64,000 nucleotides of DNA from UMGS1519 sp963621885. Its GTDB lineage: Bacteria > Actinomycetota > Coriobacteriia > Coriobacteriales > Eggerthellaceae. The translations under genes and the position numbers were made by a program. The stretch lies in contig CAVFFT010000027.1 in NCBI GenBank assembly GCA_963621885.1, forward strand, positions 17,954 through 81,953. Direction: 5' to 3'. This document shows positions 18,498 through 26,709 of the stretch, piece by piece (the stretch's first letter is position 1; every line of letters starts with the position of its first letter). The notes below the pieces were generated by a model that was not told the DNA's origin, did no database searches, and saw only the letters and a program-made list of their open reading frames with translations.

Positions 18498-19513
18498 ATC
18501 CGCGGGTAAGCGTCATTGTTCCGATGTACAACGTCGAAGCCTATGTGGGCGAATGCATTCAGTCGCTTCTGCACCAGGACTTCGCCGATTTCGAAGTCAT
18601 CTGCGTCGATAGCGGCTCCCATGACGCGACGATGCAGGTGGCGCAGGCCGCAGCGGGCGGCGATGCGCGTTTCACGTTCATCCAGGGCGAGGACAAGGGA
18701 CAATCGGTCGCCCGCAATCGGGCACTTGAGTGTGTGCGGGGCGATTACCTGCTGAATCTCGATTCGGACGACTATTACCTGCCGCAGACGATCGGTTCGC
18801 TCGTGAAGCGCGCCGATAACGACAATCTCGACATACTCTTCTTTTCGGCGGAAACCTTCTACGAGAGCGCGGCAATCGCGCGGAGCAATCCCGAGCCGCA
18901 GGCGAACCGGCCGGACGTTCCCGGCATCATGACGGGTGCCCAGATGTATGTCGCGATGGAAGAGTCGGGCGCATTTCGGCCGTCCGCTTGCTTCTATCTC
19001 ATGCGGCGCGACCTTGTCGAGGGCGCGAGCCTGTGTTTCGTCGAAGGCATCATCCACGAGGACTTGCTGTTCACGATGCAGCTGGTTCCCCTTGCTTCGC
19101 GTTGCGCCTTCCTGAACGAGTGCTTCTACCGCCGTCGCATGCGTGCGGGCTCGACGATGACGACCACGCGCGGCATTCGCAATATCGAGGGGCATCTGGT
19201 TGCCTCTATGCGTATGGAGGAATGGCTGAGCGAGCACAACGCGGACTACGACGACGCTTTCTGCGATGCCTATGCGCACCGTATTCATGCCACTTGGGAC
19301 CTTATCGCCCACGACGTGCGAACGGTGGGCAAGGCGGAGGTCGAGGCGTTCCGCGCGTCGCTTTCCCGCAAGGAGCGCATTGCGCTTGATCTTCACGGCA
19401 TTGAGCCCGCTCGTTCTCTTGACGAGCTTTACGGCTCGACGACCTGGCGTGTGGGGCACGCGATAACCGCGGTTCCCGGCGCGATCAAAGACCGGGTCCG
19501 AAGCCGGCGCTAG
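18494..19513 (+). CDS. family 2 glycosyltransferase
   Basis: 339 residues, GT-A fold: VSVIVPMYNVEAYV, CVDSGSHDAT, KGQSVARNRAL and a DxD-type LDSDDYY. The C-terminal ~100 residues resemble the variable acceptor-binding part of capsule and teichoic-acid transferases. Its ATG overlaps the stop of the GHKL ATPase gene, so expression depends on the rny transcript. Donor and acceptor are unknown. Confidence 0.86.
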   Translation: MNPRVSVIVPMYNVEAYVGECIQSLLHQDFADFEVICVDSGSHDATMQVAQAAAGGDARFTFIQGEDKGQSVARNRALECVRGDYLLNLDSDDYYLPQTIGSLVKRADNDNLDILFFSAETFYESAAIARSNPEPQANRPDVPGIMTGAQMYVAMEESGAFRPSACFYLMRRDLVEGASLCFVEGIIHEDLLFTMQLVPLASRCAFLNECFYRRRMRAGSTMTTTRGIRNIEGHLVASMRMEEWLSEHNADYDDAFCDAYAHRIHATWDLIAHDVRTVGKAEVEAFRASLSRKERIALDLHGIEPARSLDELYGSTTWRVGHAITAVPGAIKDRVRSRR

Positions 19514-19833
19514 GGGAGATTCTCCCTTGGTGCGAAGCCGTTGCGAGGGAGAGGCTTTCCTGCGTCCTGTGCCCCTTCTTCGGGCATGTCCCGCGCCTCT
19601 AGCAACCGATGGATTTCGCGAGGCTGAAGCCAGCGCGAGGGGCGGCTTTTGCCTCGTAAACCGTATCCGCCACGAGGTGTATATGCCATGTGTCGTGCGT
19701 TTGTATCACGCTTGACCATGATTGCCCGTGTTCGTTAGAATGCTACAGTTAGTAAGGTCGCCGAACTAGGCGATAAGCGTTACCAAAAGAATCAAAGCAA
19801 ACGCAGATCAAACGTAGAACACGAAGGATATAC
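19514..19833. other. intergenic region upstream of spoVS
   Basis: 320 bp with no convincing gene; a 62-codon frame (19527-19715) has no ribosome binding site. A good promoter lies at 19712-19741, giving spoVS an own transcript with a leader of about 85 nt. Confidence 0.65.
19712..19741 (+). promoter_or_regulatory. spoVS promoter
   Basis: -35 TTGACC (19712-19717) and -10 TAGAAT (19736-19741) with an 18-bp spacer, 92 bp before the spoVS start codon. Confidence 0.65.
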
Positions 19834-20178
19834 GTGGCAGGCACTATGGAAAAGCAGAATATCGGATGCCTTAAGGTGTCCTCTCATTCATCCCCGGCTT
19901 CGGTGGCGGGCGCCATTGCGGGCATGATCAAAGACGGGTCTCACGCCGATATCCAGGCGGTTGGAGCTGGCGCGGTGAATCAAGCGGTGAAGGCGATCGC
20001 GATTTCGCGCGGATTCCTGTCACCGGTGGGCATCGAGATTGTCTGCGTTCCCGCTTTCGCCGATATCGTTATCGACGGCGAATATCGCACTGCCATTCGC
20101 TTTACGGTCGAACCGCGCACGCCGGTAGGTGACGCGTCGGCGACTCCGGCAGCTCCGACAGCGGCGACGACGGAATAG
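19834..20178 (+). CDS. spoVS: stage V sporulation protein S family protein
   Basis: The SpoVS core (about residues 9-95; LKVSSHSSPASVAGAIAG, GAGAVNQAVKAIAISRG, FADIVIDGEYRTAIRF) is an Alba-like small fold of presumed nucleic-acid binding. A short Pro/Ala/Thr tail extends it to 114 residues. The GTG start at 19834 has AAGGA 5 nt upstream. Coriobacteriia do not form endospores, so the protein must have another role; it is also found in non-sporulating Deinococcus. Its place between rny and miaB is the same as in Bacillus. Confidence 0.92.
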   Translation: MAGTMEKQNIGCLKVSSHSSPASVAGAIAGMIKDGSHADIQAVGAGAVNQAVKAIAISRGFLSPVGIEIVCVPAFADIVIDGEYRTAIRFTVEPRTPVGDASATPAAPTAATTE

Positions 20179-20217
20179 CGCGCCCCTACGGCGGCATTCC
20201 TTGTCTTGGGGAATACG

Positions 20218-21588
20218 ATGAACCCTGTTTTCAATAATCTGACTTTCTGCGTCCACACCTTCGGATGCCAAATGAACAAGCACGATTCCGAGCGGGTCAC
20301 GGGCATGCTCGAGGCCTTGGGCGCCCTGCAGGTTCCCGATATCGAATCGGCTGACGTTGTGATATTCATGACCTGCTGCGTGCGTGAGGCGGCCGATGTG
20401 CGCCTGCGTGGCCAGGTCAATTCCATGAAGAACATTCCGCCGCGCCCTGGCTCGCCGCTCGGACGGCGCCATGTGGCGATTGGCGGCTGCATTGGCCAGC
20501 GCGATGGCGAAGCGCTTGTGCGCGAGCTGCCGGGTGTCGACGTGGTTTTCGGCACGATGAATCTTGCCTCGCTGCCTCACCTGATTCAGGAGGCGATTGA
20601 GGATCATGGCGCGCAGGTCGAGGTGCTCGATTCCCTTGCGGAATTTCCGACAAGCCTGCCTTCTCATCGCGAAAAGAACTGGAGCGCCTGGCTTCCCATC
20701 ACCATCGGCTGCAACAACTTCTGCTCGTACTGCATCGTTCCCTATGTGAGGGGACGCGAGAAATCGCGGCCGCTTGACGACATCACCCGCGAGGCGCGTG
20801 GCCTCGTGCTGAGCGGCGCCAAGGAGATCACGCTGCTGGGACAAAACGTCAATTCCTACGGGCGAGACCTGTATGGCGAACCGCGTTTCGCGCAGGTACT
20901 TGACGCCGTGCACGAATCGGGTGTGCGCTATCTGCGTTTCGCGACAAGCCACCCCAAGGATCTGAGCGATGAGGTCATCGAGAAGATCGGCTCGCTCGAG
21001 CGGGTCGCGCCTGCCCTCCATTTGGCGGCGCAATCCGGATCTGACCGGATTCTGAAGCTTATGAACAGGCGCTATACCGCCGAGCATTATCTGGGTCTTA
21101 TCGAGAAGGTGCGTGCTGCGCGTCCCGATATCGCCCTTTCGACCGATATCATCGTGGGCTTCCCGGGCGAAACCGAAGAGGATTTCCAGGCGACGCTCGA
21201 TCTGGTTGAAGCGGTGGGCTACACACAGGTGTTCACGTTCATCTACTCGCCGCGTGAGGGAACACCGGCGGCGCGCATGAAGGATGACACGCCGCGCGAG
21301 GTGATTCAGGAGCGCTTCGACAGGCTCCGCGCTTTGGTGGAGAAGAAGGCGTGGGAAGCGAACAAGCGCGACGAGGGGCATGAGATCGAGGTGCTGGTCG
21401 AAAGCGTGAACCGCAAGGATGCACGCGCGGTTTCGGGACGCAGCCCGAAGAACCAGAATGTCCACGTGTCTCTTCCGGAAAGCCAAGACCCCGCCGCTCT
21501 CGTGGGAAGCGTGGTGTCCGCTCGGGTGGACGACGCACGCCCCTGGTATTTGCGCGCCTCTTTCACGGGCGTGCTGGACAATTCATGA
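20218..21588 (+). CDS. miaB: tRNA-2-methylthio-N6-dimethylallyladenosine synthase
   Basis: Radical-SAM methylthiotransferase that modifies i6A37 of tRNAs reading U-starting codons. N-terminal cluster cysteines are in HTFGCQMNKHDSER, MTCCVREAA and GGCIGQ; the radical-SAM motif is GCNNFCSYCIVPYVRG; a TRAM domain is at the C-terminus. I use ATG 20218, which follows TGGGGA; the frame also opens at TTG 20206. The last codons overlap miaA (ATGA), coupling the two enzymes that act in sequence on the same tRNA base. 456 residues. Confidence 0.95.
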   Translation: MNPVFNNLTFCVHTFGCQMNKHDSERVTGMLEALGALQVPDIESADVVIFMTCCVREAADVRLRGQVNSMKNIPPRPGSPLGRRHVAIGGCIGQRDGEALVRELPGVDVVFGTMNLASLPHLIQEAIEDHGAQVEVLDSLAEFPTSLPSHREKNWSAWLPITIGCNNFCSYCIVPYVRGREKSRPLDDITREARGLVLSGAKEITLLGQNVNSYGRDLYGEPRFAQVLDAVHESGVRYLRFATSHPKDLSDEVIEKIGSLERVAPALHLAAQSGSDRILKLMNRRYTAEHYLGLIEKVRAARPDIALSTDIIVGFPGETEEDFQATLDLVEAVGYTQVFTFIYSPREGTPAARMKDDTPREVIQERFDRLRALVEKKAWEANKRDEGHEIEVLVESVNRKDARAVSGRSPKNQNVHVSLPESQDPAALVGSVVSARVDDARPWYLRASFTGVLDNS

Positions 21589-22532
21589 GTTTCATTCCCG
21601 AACTGCACGCGCCTCTCATCATCATTGCCGGGCCGACCGCGTCTGGCAAAAGCGATCTTGCGCAGGATGTGGCCGAAGCGGTTGACGGCGAGGTGATCAG
21701 CGCCGACTCCATGCAGGTGTATCGCCGCATGGACATTGGCACGGGCAAGCTGCCGCGCGAAGAGCGCCGCGTACCCCATTGGGGAATCGACCTCGTTGAT
21801 CCGGGCGAGCCGTATTCGGTCGCCCTTTATCAGGATTACGCGCGCCGCAAGGCGGCCGAAATTGATGCGCGCGGCAAGCGCGTCATCTTGTGTGGCGGAA
21901 CGGGATTCTACATTCGTGGCGTGATTGACGACTACGAATATCCGGCGGGCGAGCAGCGGGGGAACGCCATCCGCGAGAAATATCTGGCCTTGCTTTCGGA
22001 GATTGGTCCTGATGCGCTGTGGAGCCTGCTTAACGACCGTGATGCGGCGTCGGCAGCGCTTATCGCTCCGAATGACACGAAGCGCGTCATTCGCGCGTTT
22101 GAGCTTCTGAATGAGGGCACAAGTTATGCTGCCCAAAGGGGGCGCTTGAAGCATATTCCCCAGGTGGTGCCGGCGGTCTATATCGCGCTGGCGCGGGATA
22201 CGGCCGAGCTGAATGCGCGTATCGAGCGCCGGGTTGACGCCATGCGTGAAGCGGGCCTGGTCGATGAGGTGCGTGGTCTGATTGCGGACGGTTTCCGCGA
22301 GGCGATTACCGCGCCGCAGGCGATTGGCTACAAGGAGATTGTGGCGGCGCTCGATGGCGAATACGAAATGGACGAGGCTTTCGAGCTTATCAAGCGTGCG
22401 ACCAGGCGCTATGCCAAGCGGCAACGCACCTGGTTCCGCGGTGATTCACGTGTGAGGTGGGTTGAGATTGACGAGCCCGCGCAAACGCTCGAACGCGTGC
22501 TTGACGTGTGTCGGAGCGAGAACGCGCTTTAG
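21585..22532 (+). CDS. miaA: tRNA dimethylallyltransferase
   Basis: Transfers the dimethylallyl group to A37 of tRNA, making the substrate for MiaB. P-loop AGPTASGKSDLA (about residues 15-26), SADSMQVYRRMDIGTGK, the GGTGFYIRGV motif, and the C-terminal TRRYAKRQRTWFR RNA-binding segment are all present. 315 residues, normal length. It is translationally coupled to miaB by a 4-bp overlap. Confidence 0.96.
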   Translation: MSFIPELHAPLIIIAGPTASGKSDLAQDVAEAVDGEVISADSMQVYRRMDIGTGKLPREERRVPHWGIDLVDPGEPYSVALYQDYARRKAAEIDARGKRVILCGGTGFYIRGVIDDYEYPAGEQRGNAIREKYLALLSEIGPDALWSLLNDRDAASAALIAPNDTKRVIRAFELLNEGTSYAAQRGRLKHIPQVVPAVYIALARDTAELNARIERRVDAMREAGLVDEVRGLIADGFREAITAPQAIGYKEIVAALDGEYEMDEAFELIKRATRRYAKRQRTWFRGDSRVRWVEIDEPAQTLERVLDVCRSENAL

Positions 22533-22578
22533 CTTGTGGCGCAGCCGCGGTGGCGCGCGGCATGGGGCGCCCTTTAAA

Positions 22579-22597
22579 AGCGACGCGTCGCTACATC
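22579..22597 (-). terminator. weak terminator candidate for dapF
   Basis: The palindrome AGCGACGCGTCGCT (22579-22592) is followed on the minus strand by TTTTAAAG. The stem is only 5 bp. It lies in the convergent miaA-dapF gap. Confidence 0.35.
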
Positions 22598-22690
22598 ATT
22601 TGCAGCGGCGCGTTTGAATTCGCTGAATGCATGCCGCAGCAGCTACCGCGGCGCCAGGTTACATCTTCGGTCAGGTCGCGTCTGTTCGCT

Positions 22691-23620
22691 TTAATCCTCG
22701 TCGGGCAGGCTCATGGTGCCGGTGAAGCTCGTTGCCGCCGCGCCGGTCATGAACACGTGGTCGTTCTCCGCCCAGCGGATGTGAAGCATGCCGCCCAGCA
22801 GCTGCACGTCGTTCTCACGGCCCGCACGACCCGTGAGGGTCGCCGCCACACTCGTGGCGCAGGTGCCGGTTCCGCAGGCGAGCGTCTCGCCGTCGCCGCG
22901 CTCATAGACGCGCATCTCGATATGGTCGCCCGCGCACACGGCGAACTCTATGTTCGCCTTGGCGGGGAAGACCGGATTGCTTTCGAACCAGGCGCCCACA
23001 CGCGCGATATCAAGCGTTGCGAGCAATTTTTCGCTCGAGGTGAAGAGAATCTCCGGAAGAGCCTCGATGTCGTCAAGGAAGCAGACCGCATGCGGGTTTC
23101 CCATGCTGACGCAGGTGAAGGCAAAATCGCCCCAGGGGGAAGAGACGGCGGCTTCGCGCACGTACTCCGTGCCCTGTTCGGTGCGGGCGTTTGCCGGAAG
23201 GGTGGTGGGAACATCCTGCGGCTTCAGGATGGGTTCGCCCATGTCAACGGTGGCTACTGTGAGAAGACCCTGCTCATCGACCTGGTAGCTGATGGGCTTG
23301 GCGCCAGCGCGCGTGCCGGCGACCAGCTTTCCGGCGGCGGGGTCGACGATGCGGTGGTCGACAAGGTACTTCGCGAAGCAGCGCACGCCGTTGCCACACA
23401 TTTCCGCGAGGCTTCCGTCCGCATTGAAGTAATGCATGAAGGCGTCGCAGGAATCCTCTTTCGCGGGGCGCACCAGAATGACACCGTCGGCACCTACGCC
23501 GAAATGGCGGTCGCAAATCGCGCTGACCTGCGCGGGAGTCGGTTCCCAGCGCGCTTCGAGATCGTCAACAAACACGAAATCGTTTCCGAGTCCGTTCATC
23601 TTGGTGAATGAGAATTCCAT
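22691..23620 (-). CDS. dapF: diaminopimelate epimerase
   Basis: Cofactor-free epimerase converting LL- to meso-diaminopimelate for lysine and peptidoglycan. Both catalytic cysteines are visible: C75 in AEMCGNGVRC and the second in LACGTGTCATS. The N-terminal KMNGLGNDFV motif is typical. 309 residues against ~275 for short forms, with small insertions. It is transcribed against miaA and diverges from hflX. Together with dapA this indicates a DAP-type wall precursor. Confidence 0.95.
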   Translation of the reverse strand: MEFSFTKMNGLGNDFVFVDDLEARWEPTPAQVSAICDRHFGVGADGVILVRPAKEDSCDAFMHYFNADGSLAEMCGNGVRCFAKYLVDHRIVDPAAGKLVAGTRAGAKPISYQVDEQGLLTVATVDMGEPILKPQDVPTTLPANARTEQGTEYVREAAVSSPWGDFAFTCVSMGNPHAVCFLDDIEALPEILFTSSEKLLATLDIARVGAWFESNPVFPAKANIEFAVCAGDHIEMRVYERGDGETLACGTGTCATSVAATLTGRAGRENDVQLLGGMLHIRWAENDHVFMTGAAATSFTGTMSLPDED

Positions 23621-23940
23621 GGCATGCTCCTCTGCCTTGCGTGTTTAGTGGGCGTCATTGTAGGGCCTGAGTGTTGCGAACACGTTACCAGTATATTCGA
23701 GCGCGCTCTCGCTTCGGCGACTGGGTGTGTGCGGTGGCCCGGCCTGGTGGGCGCAACTATTCATGCCGTCGCGATCGCCGGGCGCTTAGGTGCGCTTCTC
23801 CTGCCGTGGAGCCGTTCGCATGTCGCGAGCGCCTTCAGCGTGGCGATCCGGCTGCTTGTGAGCATCTGCGGTGCATGGCGATTCGGTTCCCGCGGGCTAT
23901 TGGCATGCCCGTGTGGTGAGGATGCGCTAGAATACGCGTC
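23621..23940. other. dapF-hflX divergent intergenic region
   Basis: 320 bp, no gene supported. GC-rich with several short palindromes; a -10 element for hflX at the right edge. I see no riboswitch or other defined element. Confidence 0.6.
23928..23933 (+). promoter_or_regulatory. -10 element for a leaderless hflX transcript
   Basis: TAGAAT ends 7 nt before the hflX ATG, which places the transcription start at or next to the A of the start codon. No Shine-Dalgarno sequence precedes the gene. No good -35 is visible. Confidence 0.6.
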
Positions 23941-25221
23941 ATGGCTGAATACCAATCTGACATGGAATCGCGCGAACGCGCTCTGCTCGTGGGGGTGGAG
24001 CGTCCGGGTGTCACCTGGCCGCTCGCCTCGTCGCTCGAAGAGCTGCGGCGCCTGGCTGAAACCGCCGGGGTTGAAGTGATAGCGCAAACCTCGCAACGGC
24101 TGGAGAAGCCGAATCCCCGCACCTTTGTCGGCAGCGGCAAAGCGGAGGAAATCGCCGAGATTTGCCTTGCCGATGCGATTGACGTCGTGATTTTCGACGA
24201 TGAGCTCACGCCGAGTCAGCAGTCGAATCTGGAAAAGGCGGTTGGCCGCGATGTGAAGGTCATCGACCGTACCGCTCTCATTCTCGATATCTTTGGCCTG
24301 CATGCGACCACGAAGGAAGGCCGTTTGCAGGTGCGCCTTGCGCAGAACGAGTACCTTTACCCGCGCCTGCGCGGCATGTGGGCACATCTTGCGAGCAATC
24401 GCATGGGCGGTGGCGTCGGAAGCCGTTTCGGCGAAGGCGAAAGCCAGCTGGAAGTCGACCGCCGTATCGTGCGCGACCGCATCACGTCGATTCGCCGTCA
24501 GCTGAAGGACCTTGAGCGCAATCGCGCGGTCCAGCGCAAGCGCCGGCAGGAAAGCGGCGTCTTTCGCGTCGCGCTGGCGGGCTACACCAATGCGGGAAAG
24601 TCCTCGCTCCTGAACCAGCTGACCGACGCAGGTGTGCTCAGCTACGACAAGCTTTTCGCGACGCTCGATTCGAAAAGCAAGAAGCTTGCCTTGCCTGATG
24701 GCCGCGAGGTGACGCTCACCGACACCGTCGGCTTCATTCAAAAGCTGCCGACGAAGCTTGTTGAAAGCTTCAAGAGCACGCTCGATGAGATTAGCGAGGC
24801 GAGCCTTATCCTGCTGGTGGTGGACGCGGCGGATGTCGACAACGAACGTCAGATGCGGACGGTCGCGAATGTGCTCGGCCAGATCGGCGCGGGGGACATC
24901 AGGCGCGTTCTCGTGTTCAACAAGATTGATCTGCTTGACCATGACGCGCGCACGGCGCTTCGTCTGCGCTATCCCGACGCGCTGTTCATCAGCGCGAAAA
25001 CGGGTGACGGGCTCGACGAGCTGCTCGCAACCATTCAGCAGGCGGCCGCCGACACCGGATACGTGTTCCAGGTGCTCATTCCCTATAGCCGGGGTGACAT
25101 CACGGATATCGCCCATCGGAAGTGCCACATCATTTCCGAAGAGCATACGGCCGAAGGGACGCGTATGAAAGTGCAGGTGAGCGCTCCCTATAAGGCGCTC
25201 TTCGCACAGTGGAGCGAATAA
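23941..25221 (+). CDS. hflX: GTPase HflX
   Basis: Ribosome-associated GTPase that splits stalled or stressed 70S ribosomes. The N-terminal HflX domain (FVGSGKAEEI, FDDELTPSQQSNLE) is followed by a helical linker and the G domain with GYTNAGKSSLLN (G1), LTDTVGFIQKLP (G3) and FNKIDLLD (G4). The normally invariant RGPGETQLE segment reads RFGEGESQLEVDRR here, a conserved-region deviation. 426 residues. Translation probably starts from a leaderless mRNA. Confidence 0.95.
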   Translation: MAEYQSDMESRERALLVGVERPGVTWPLASSLEELRRLAETAGVEVIAQTSQRLEKPNPRTFVGSGKAEEIAEICLADAIDVVIFDDELTPSQQSNLEKAVGRDVKVIDRTALILDIFGLHATTKEGRLQVRLAQNEYLYPRLRGMWAHLASNRMGGGVGSRFGEGESQLEVDRRIVRDRITSIRRQLKDLERNRAVQRKRRQESGVFRVALAGYTNAGKSSLLNQLTDAGVLSYDKLFATLDSKSKKLALPDGREVTLTDTVGFIQKLPTKLVESFKSTLDEISEASLILLVVDAADVDNERQMRTVANVLGQIGAGDIRRVLVFNKIDLLDHDARTALRLRYPDALFISAKTGDGLDELLATIQQAAADTGYVFQVLIPYSRGDITDIAHRKCHIISEEHTAEGTRMKVQVSAPYKALFAQWSE

Positions 25222-25438
25222 GGCGGCCAAGCTCGGCGGAACGCGCTTGAACGTTAGCGCGGCGCGATGCCTTGCGACATCCGATGGGCGCCACGCGCCC
25301 GACGAGCGATGCGAGTGACGGTGATGACGTGGTGATGGCGGTATGACGGCCGGTTTTCGCCAATTGAGCGGGATACTGAAAAGGACGCATAGCGGCTTCG
25401 CAAAAGGCGGGGCTGCAGCAATAAAGGAGGACGGTTCA

Positions 25439-26551
25439 ATGTACGACTATCTGGTGGTTGGCGCGGGAATCTCCGCTGCGGTGTTCGCTCACGAGGCGGC
25501 AGCGGTGGGCAAGACCTGCCTTGTCATCGACAGGCGCGACCATATCGCGGGCAATGTCTACTGCGAAGAGATCGAGGGCATCAACGTGCACCGCTATGGC
25601 GCGCACATTTTCCATACCTCCATCAGACGGGTCTGGGATTACGTGAACCGCTTCGCCGAGTTCAACAACTATGTGAACTCGCCGGTCGCGGTCTATGGCA
25701 ACGAGATGTACAACCTGCCGTTCAACATGAACACCTTCGTGCAGATGTGGGATGACGTGCGCACGCCGGCGCAGGCCAAGGCGAAGATCGCCGCTCAGGT
25801 GGCCGAAGCGGGCATTGGTGAGCCGCAGAATCTCGAGGAGCAGGCCTTGTCGCTCGTGGGTCGCGACGTGTACGAGAAGCTCGTGCGCGGCTATACCGAA
25901 AAGCAGTGGGGCCGCGATTGCCGCGAGCTGCCCGCGAGCATCATCAAGCGCCTTCCGTGCCGCTTCCGTTTCGACAACAACTACTTCAACGACCGCTGGC
26001 AGGGCATTCCCATGGGCGGCTACACGAAGATGGTCGCAAACATGTTTGGCGATACGGAGATTCGCCTGAACACCGAATATCGCGACTTCATCGCGGAGAA
26101 CCCGGACATCGCCCGCAAGACCATCTACTGCGGCCCCATCGACGAGTTCTACAACTACGAGCTCGGCCGTCTTGAGTACCGTTCCCTTCGTTTTGAAACG
26201 GAGCTGCTCGACGAGGAGAACCACCAGGGCAATGCGGTGGTGAACTACACCGAGCGTTCGGTGCCGTGGACCCGCATCATCGAGCACAAGCATTTCGAGT
26301 ACGGCGAGCAGCCGAAGACAGTCATCACGCGTGAGTATCCGGCGGATTGGGCGCCGGGTGACGAGCCCTACTATCCCATCAACGACGAGCGCAACAGCTC
26401 GCTCTATCAGCAGTATGCGGAAAAGGCCGCGGCGGACGACTCAATCGTGTTCGCCGGCCGTTTGGGCACCTACAGCTACTACGACATGGACAAGGCGATT
26501 GAGGCCGCGTTCGAGCTGGTTGAAAAGGAATTGGGCGTGACGGTGGAGTAA
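25439..26551 (+). CDS. glf: UDP-galactopyranose mutase
   Basis: Flavoenzyme that interconverts UDP-galactopyranose and UDP-galactofuranose. FAD-binding VVGAGISAAVF at the N-terminus, then IDRRDHIAGNVY, HRYGAHIFHT, the active-site region YTEKQWGRD and GRLGTYSYYDMD. 370 residues from ATG 25439, which follows AAGGAGG. It opens the polymer locus and implies galactofuranose in a wall glycan. Two hairpins follow the stop, with no T-tract. Confidence 0.96.
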   Translation: MYDYLVVGAGISAAVFAHEAAAVGKTCLVIDRRDHIAGNVYCEEIEGINVHRYGAHIFHTSIRRVWDYVNRFAEFNNYVNSPVAVYGNEMYNLPFNMNTFVQMWDDVRTPAQAKAKIAAQVAEAGIGEPQNLEEQALSLVGRDVYEKLVRGYTEKQWGRDCRELPASIIKRLPCRFRFDNNYFNDRWQGIPMGGYTKMVANMFGDTEIRLNTEYRDFIAENPDIARKTIYCGPIDEFYNYELGRLEYRSLRFETELLDEENHQGNAVVNYTERSVPWTRIIEHKHFEYGEQPKTVITREYPADWAPGDEPYYPINDERNSSLYQQYAEKAAADDSIVFAGRLGTYSYYDMDKAIEAAFELVEKELGVTVE

Positions 26552-26574
26552 ATCTCCACGCGGTTCGAAGAATA

Positions 26575-26602
26575 GATGTGCTTTCACACGGGGAAGCACA
26601 TC
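26575..26602 (+). terminator. hairpin downstream of glf
   Basis: The 9-bp stem GATGTGCTT/AAGCACATC (26575-26583 with 26594-26602) lacks a T-run, so its terminator role is uncertain. Confidence 0.4.
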
Positions 26603-26640
26603 GCCGCTTATACTTGACCGCCGGGTTTGCTAACAGGCAA

Positions 26641-26678
26641 AACACGCGATAGAAGCAGAACGCAACACGCGATAGAAG
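26641..26678 (+). repeat. 15-bp direct repeat upstream of the LCP gene
   Basis: AACACGCGATAGAAG occurs at 26641-26655 and 26664-26678, start to start 23 bp, in the leader or promoter region of the following gene. It may be a regulator binding site. Confidence 0.6.
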
Positions 26679-26709
26679 AAAGCGCGCGACTGAATGCGAG
26701 GAGGTCGTT

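Noticed and set aside
19527..19715. 62-codon frame between the glycosyltransferase and spoVS
   Set aside because: No ribosome binding site, no similarity pattern, ends before the spoVS promoter.
22508..23611. Plus-strand 367-codon frame opposite dapF
   Set aside because: dapF on the other strand has both catalytic cysteines and full length; the plus frame has no motif.
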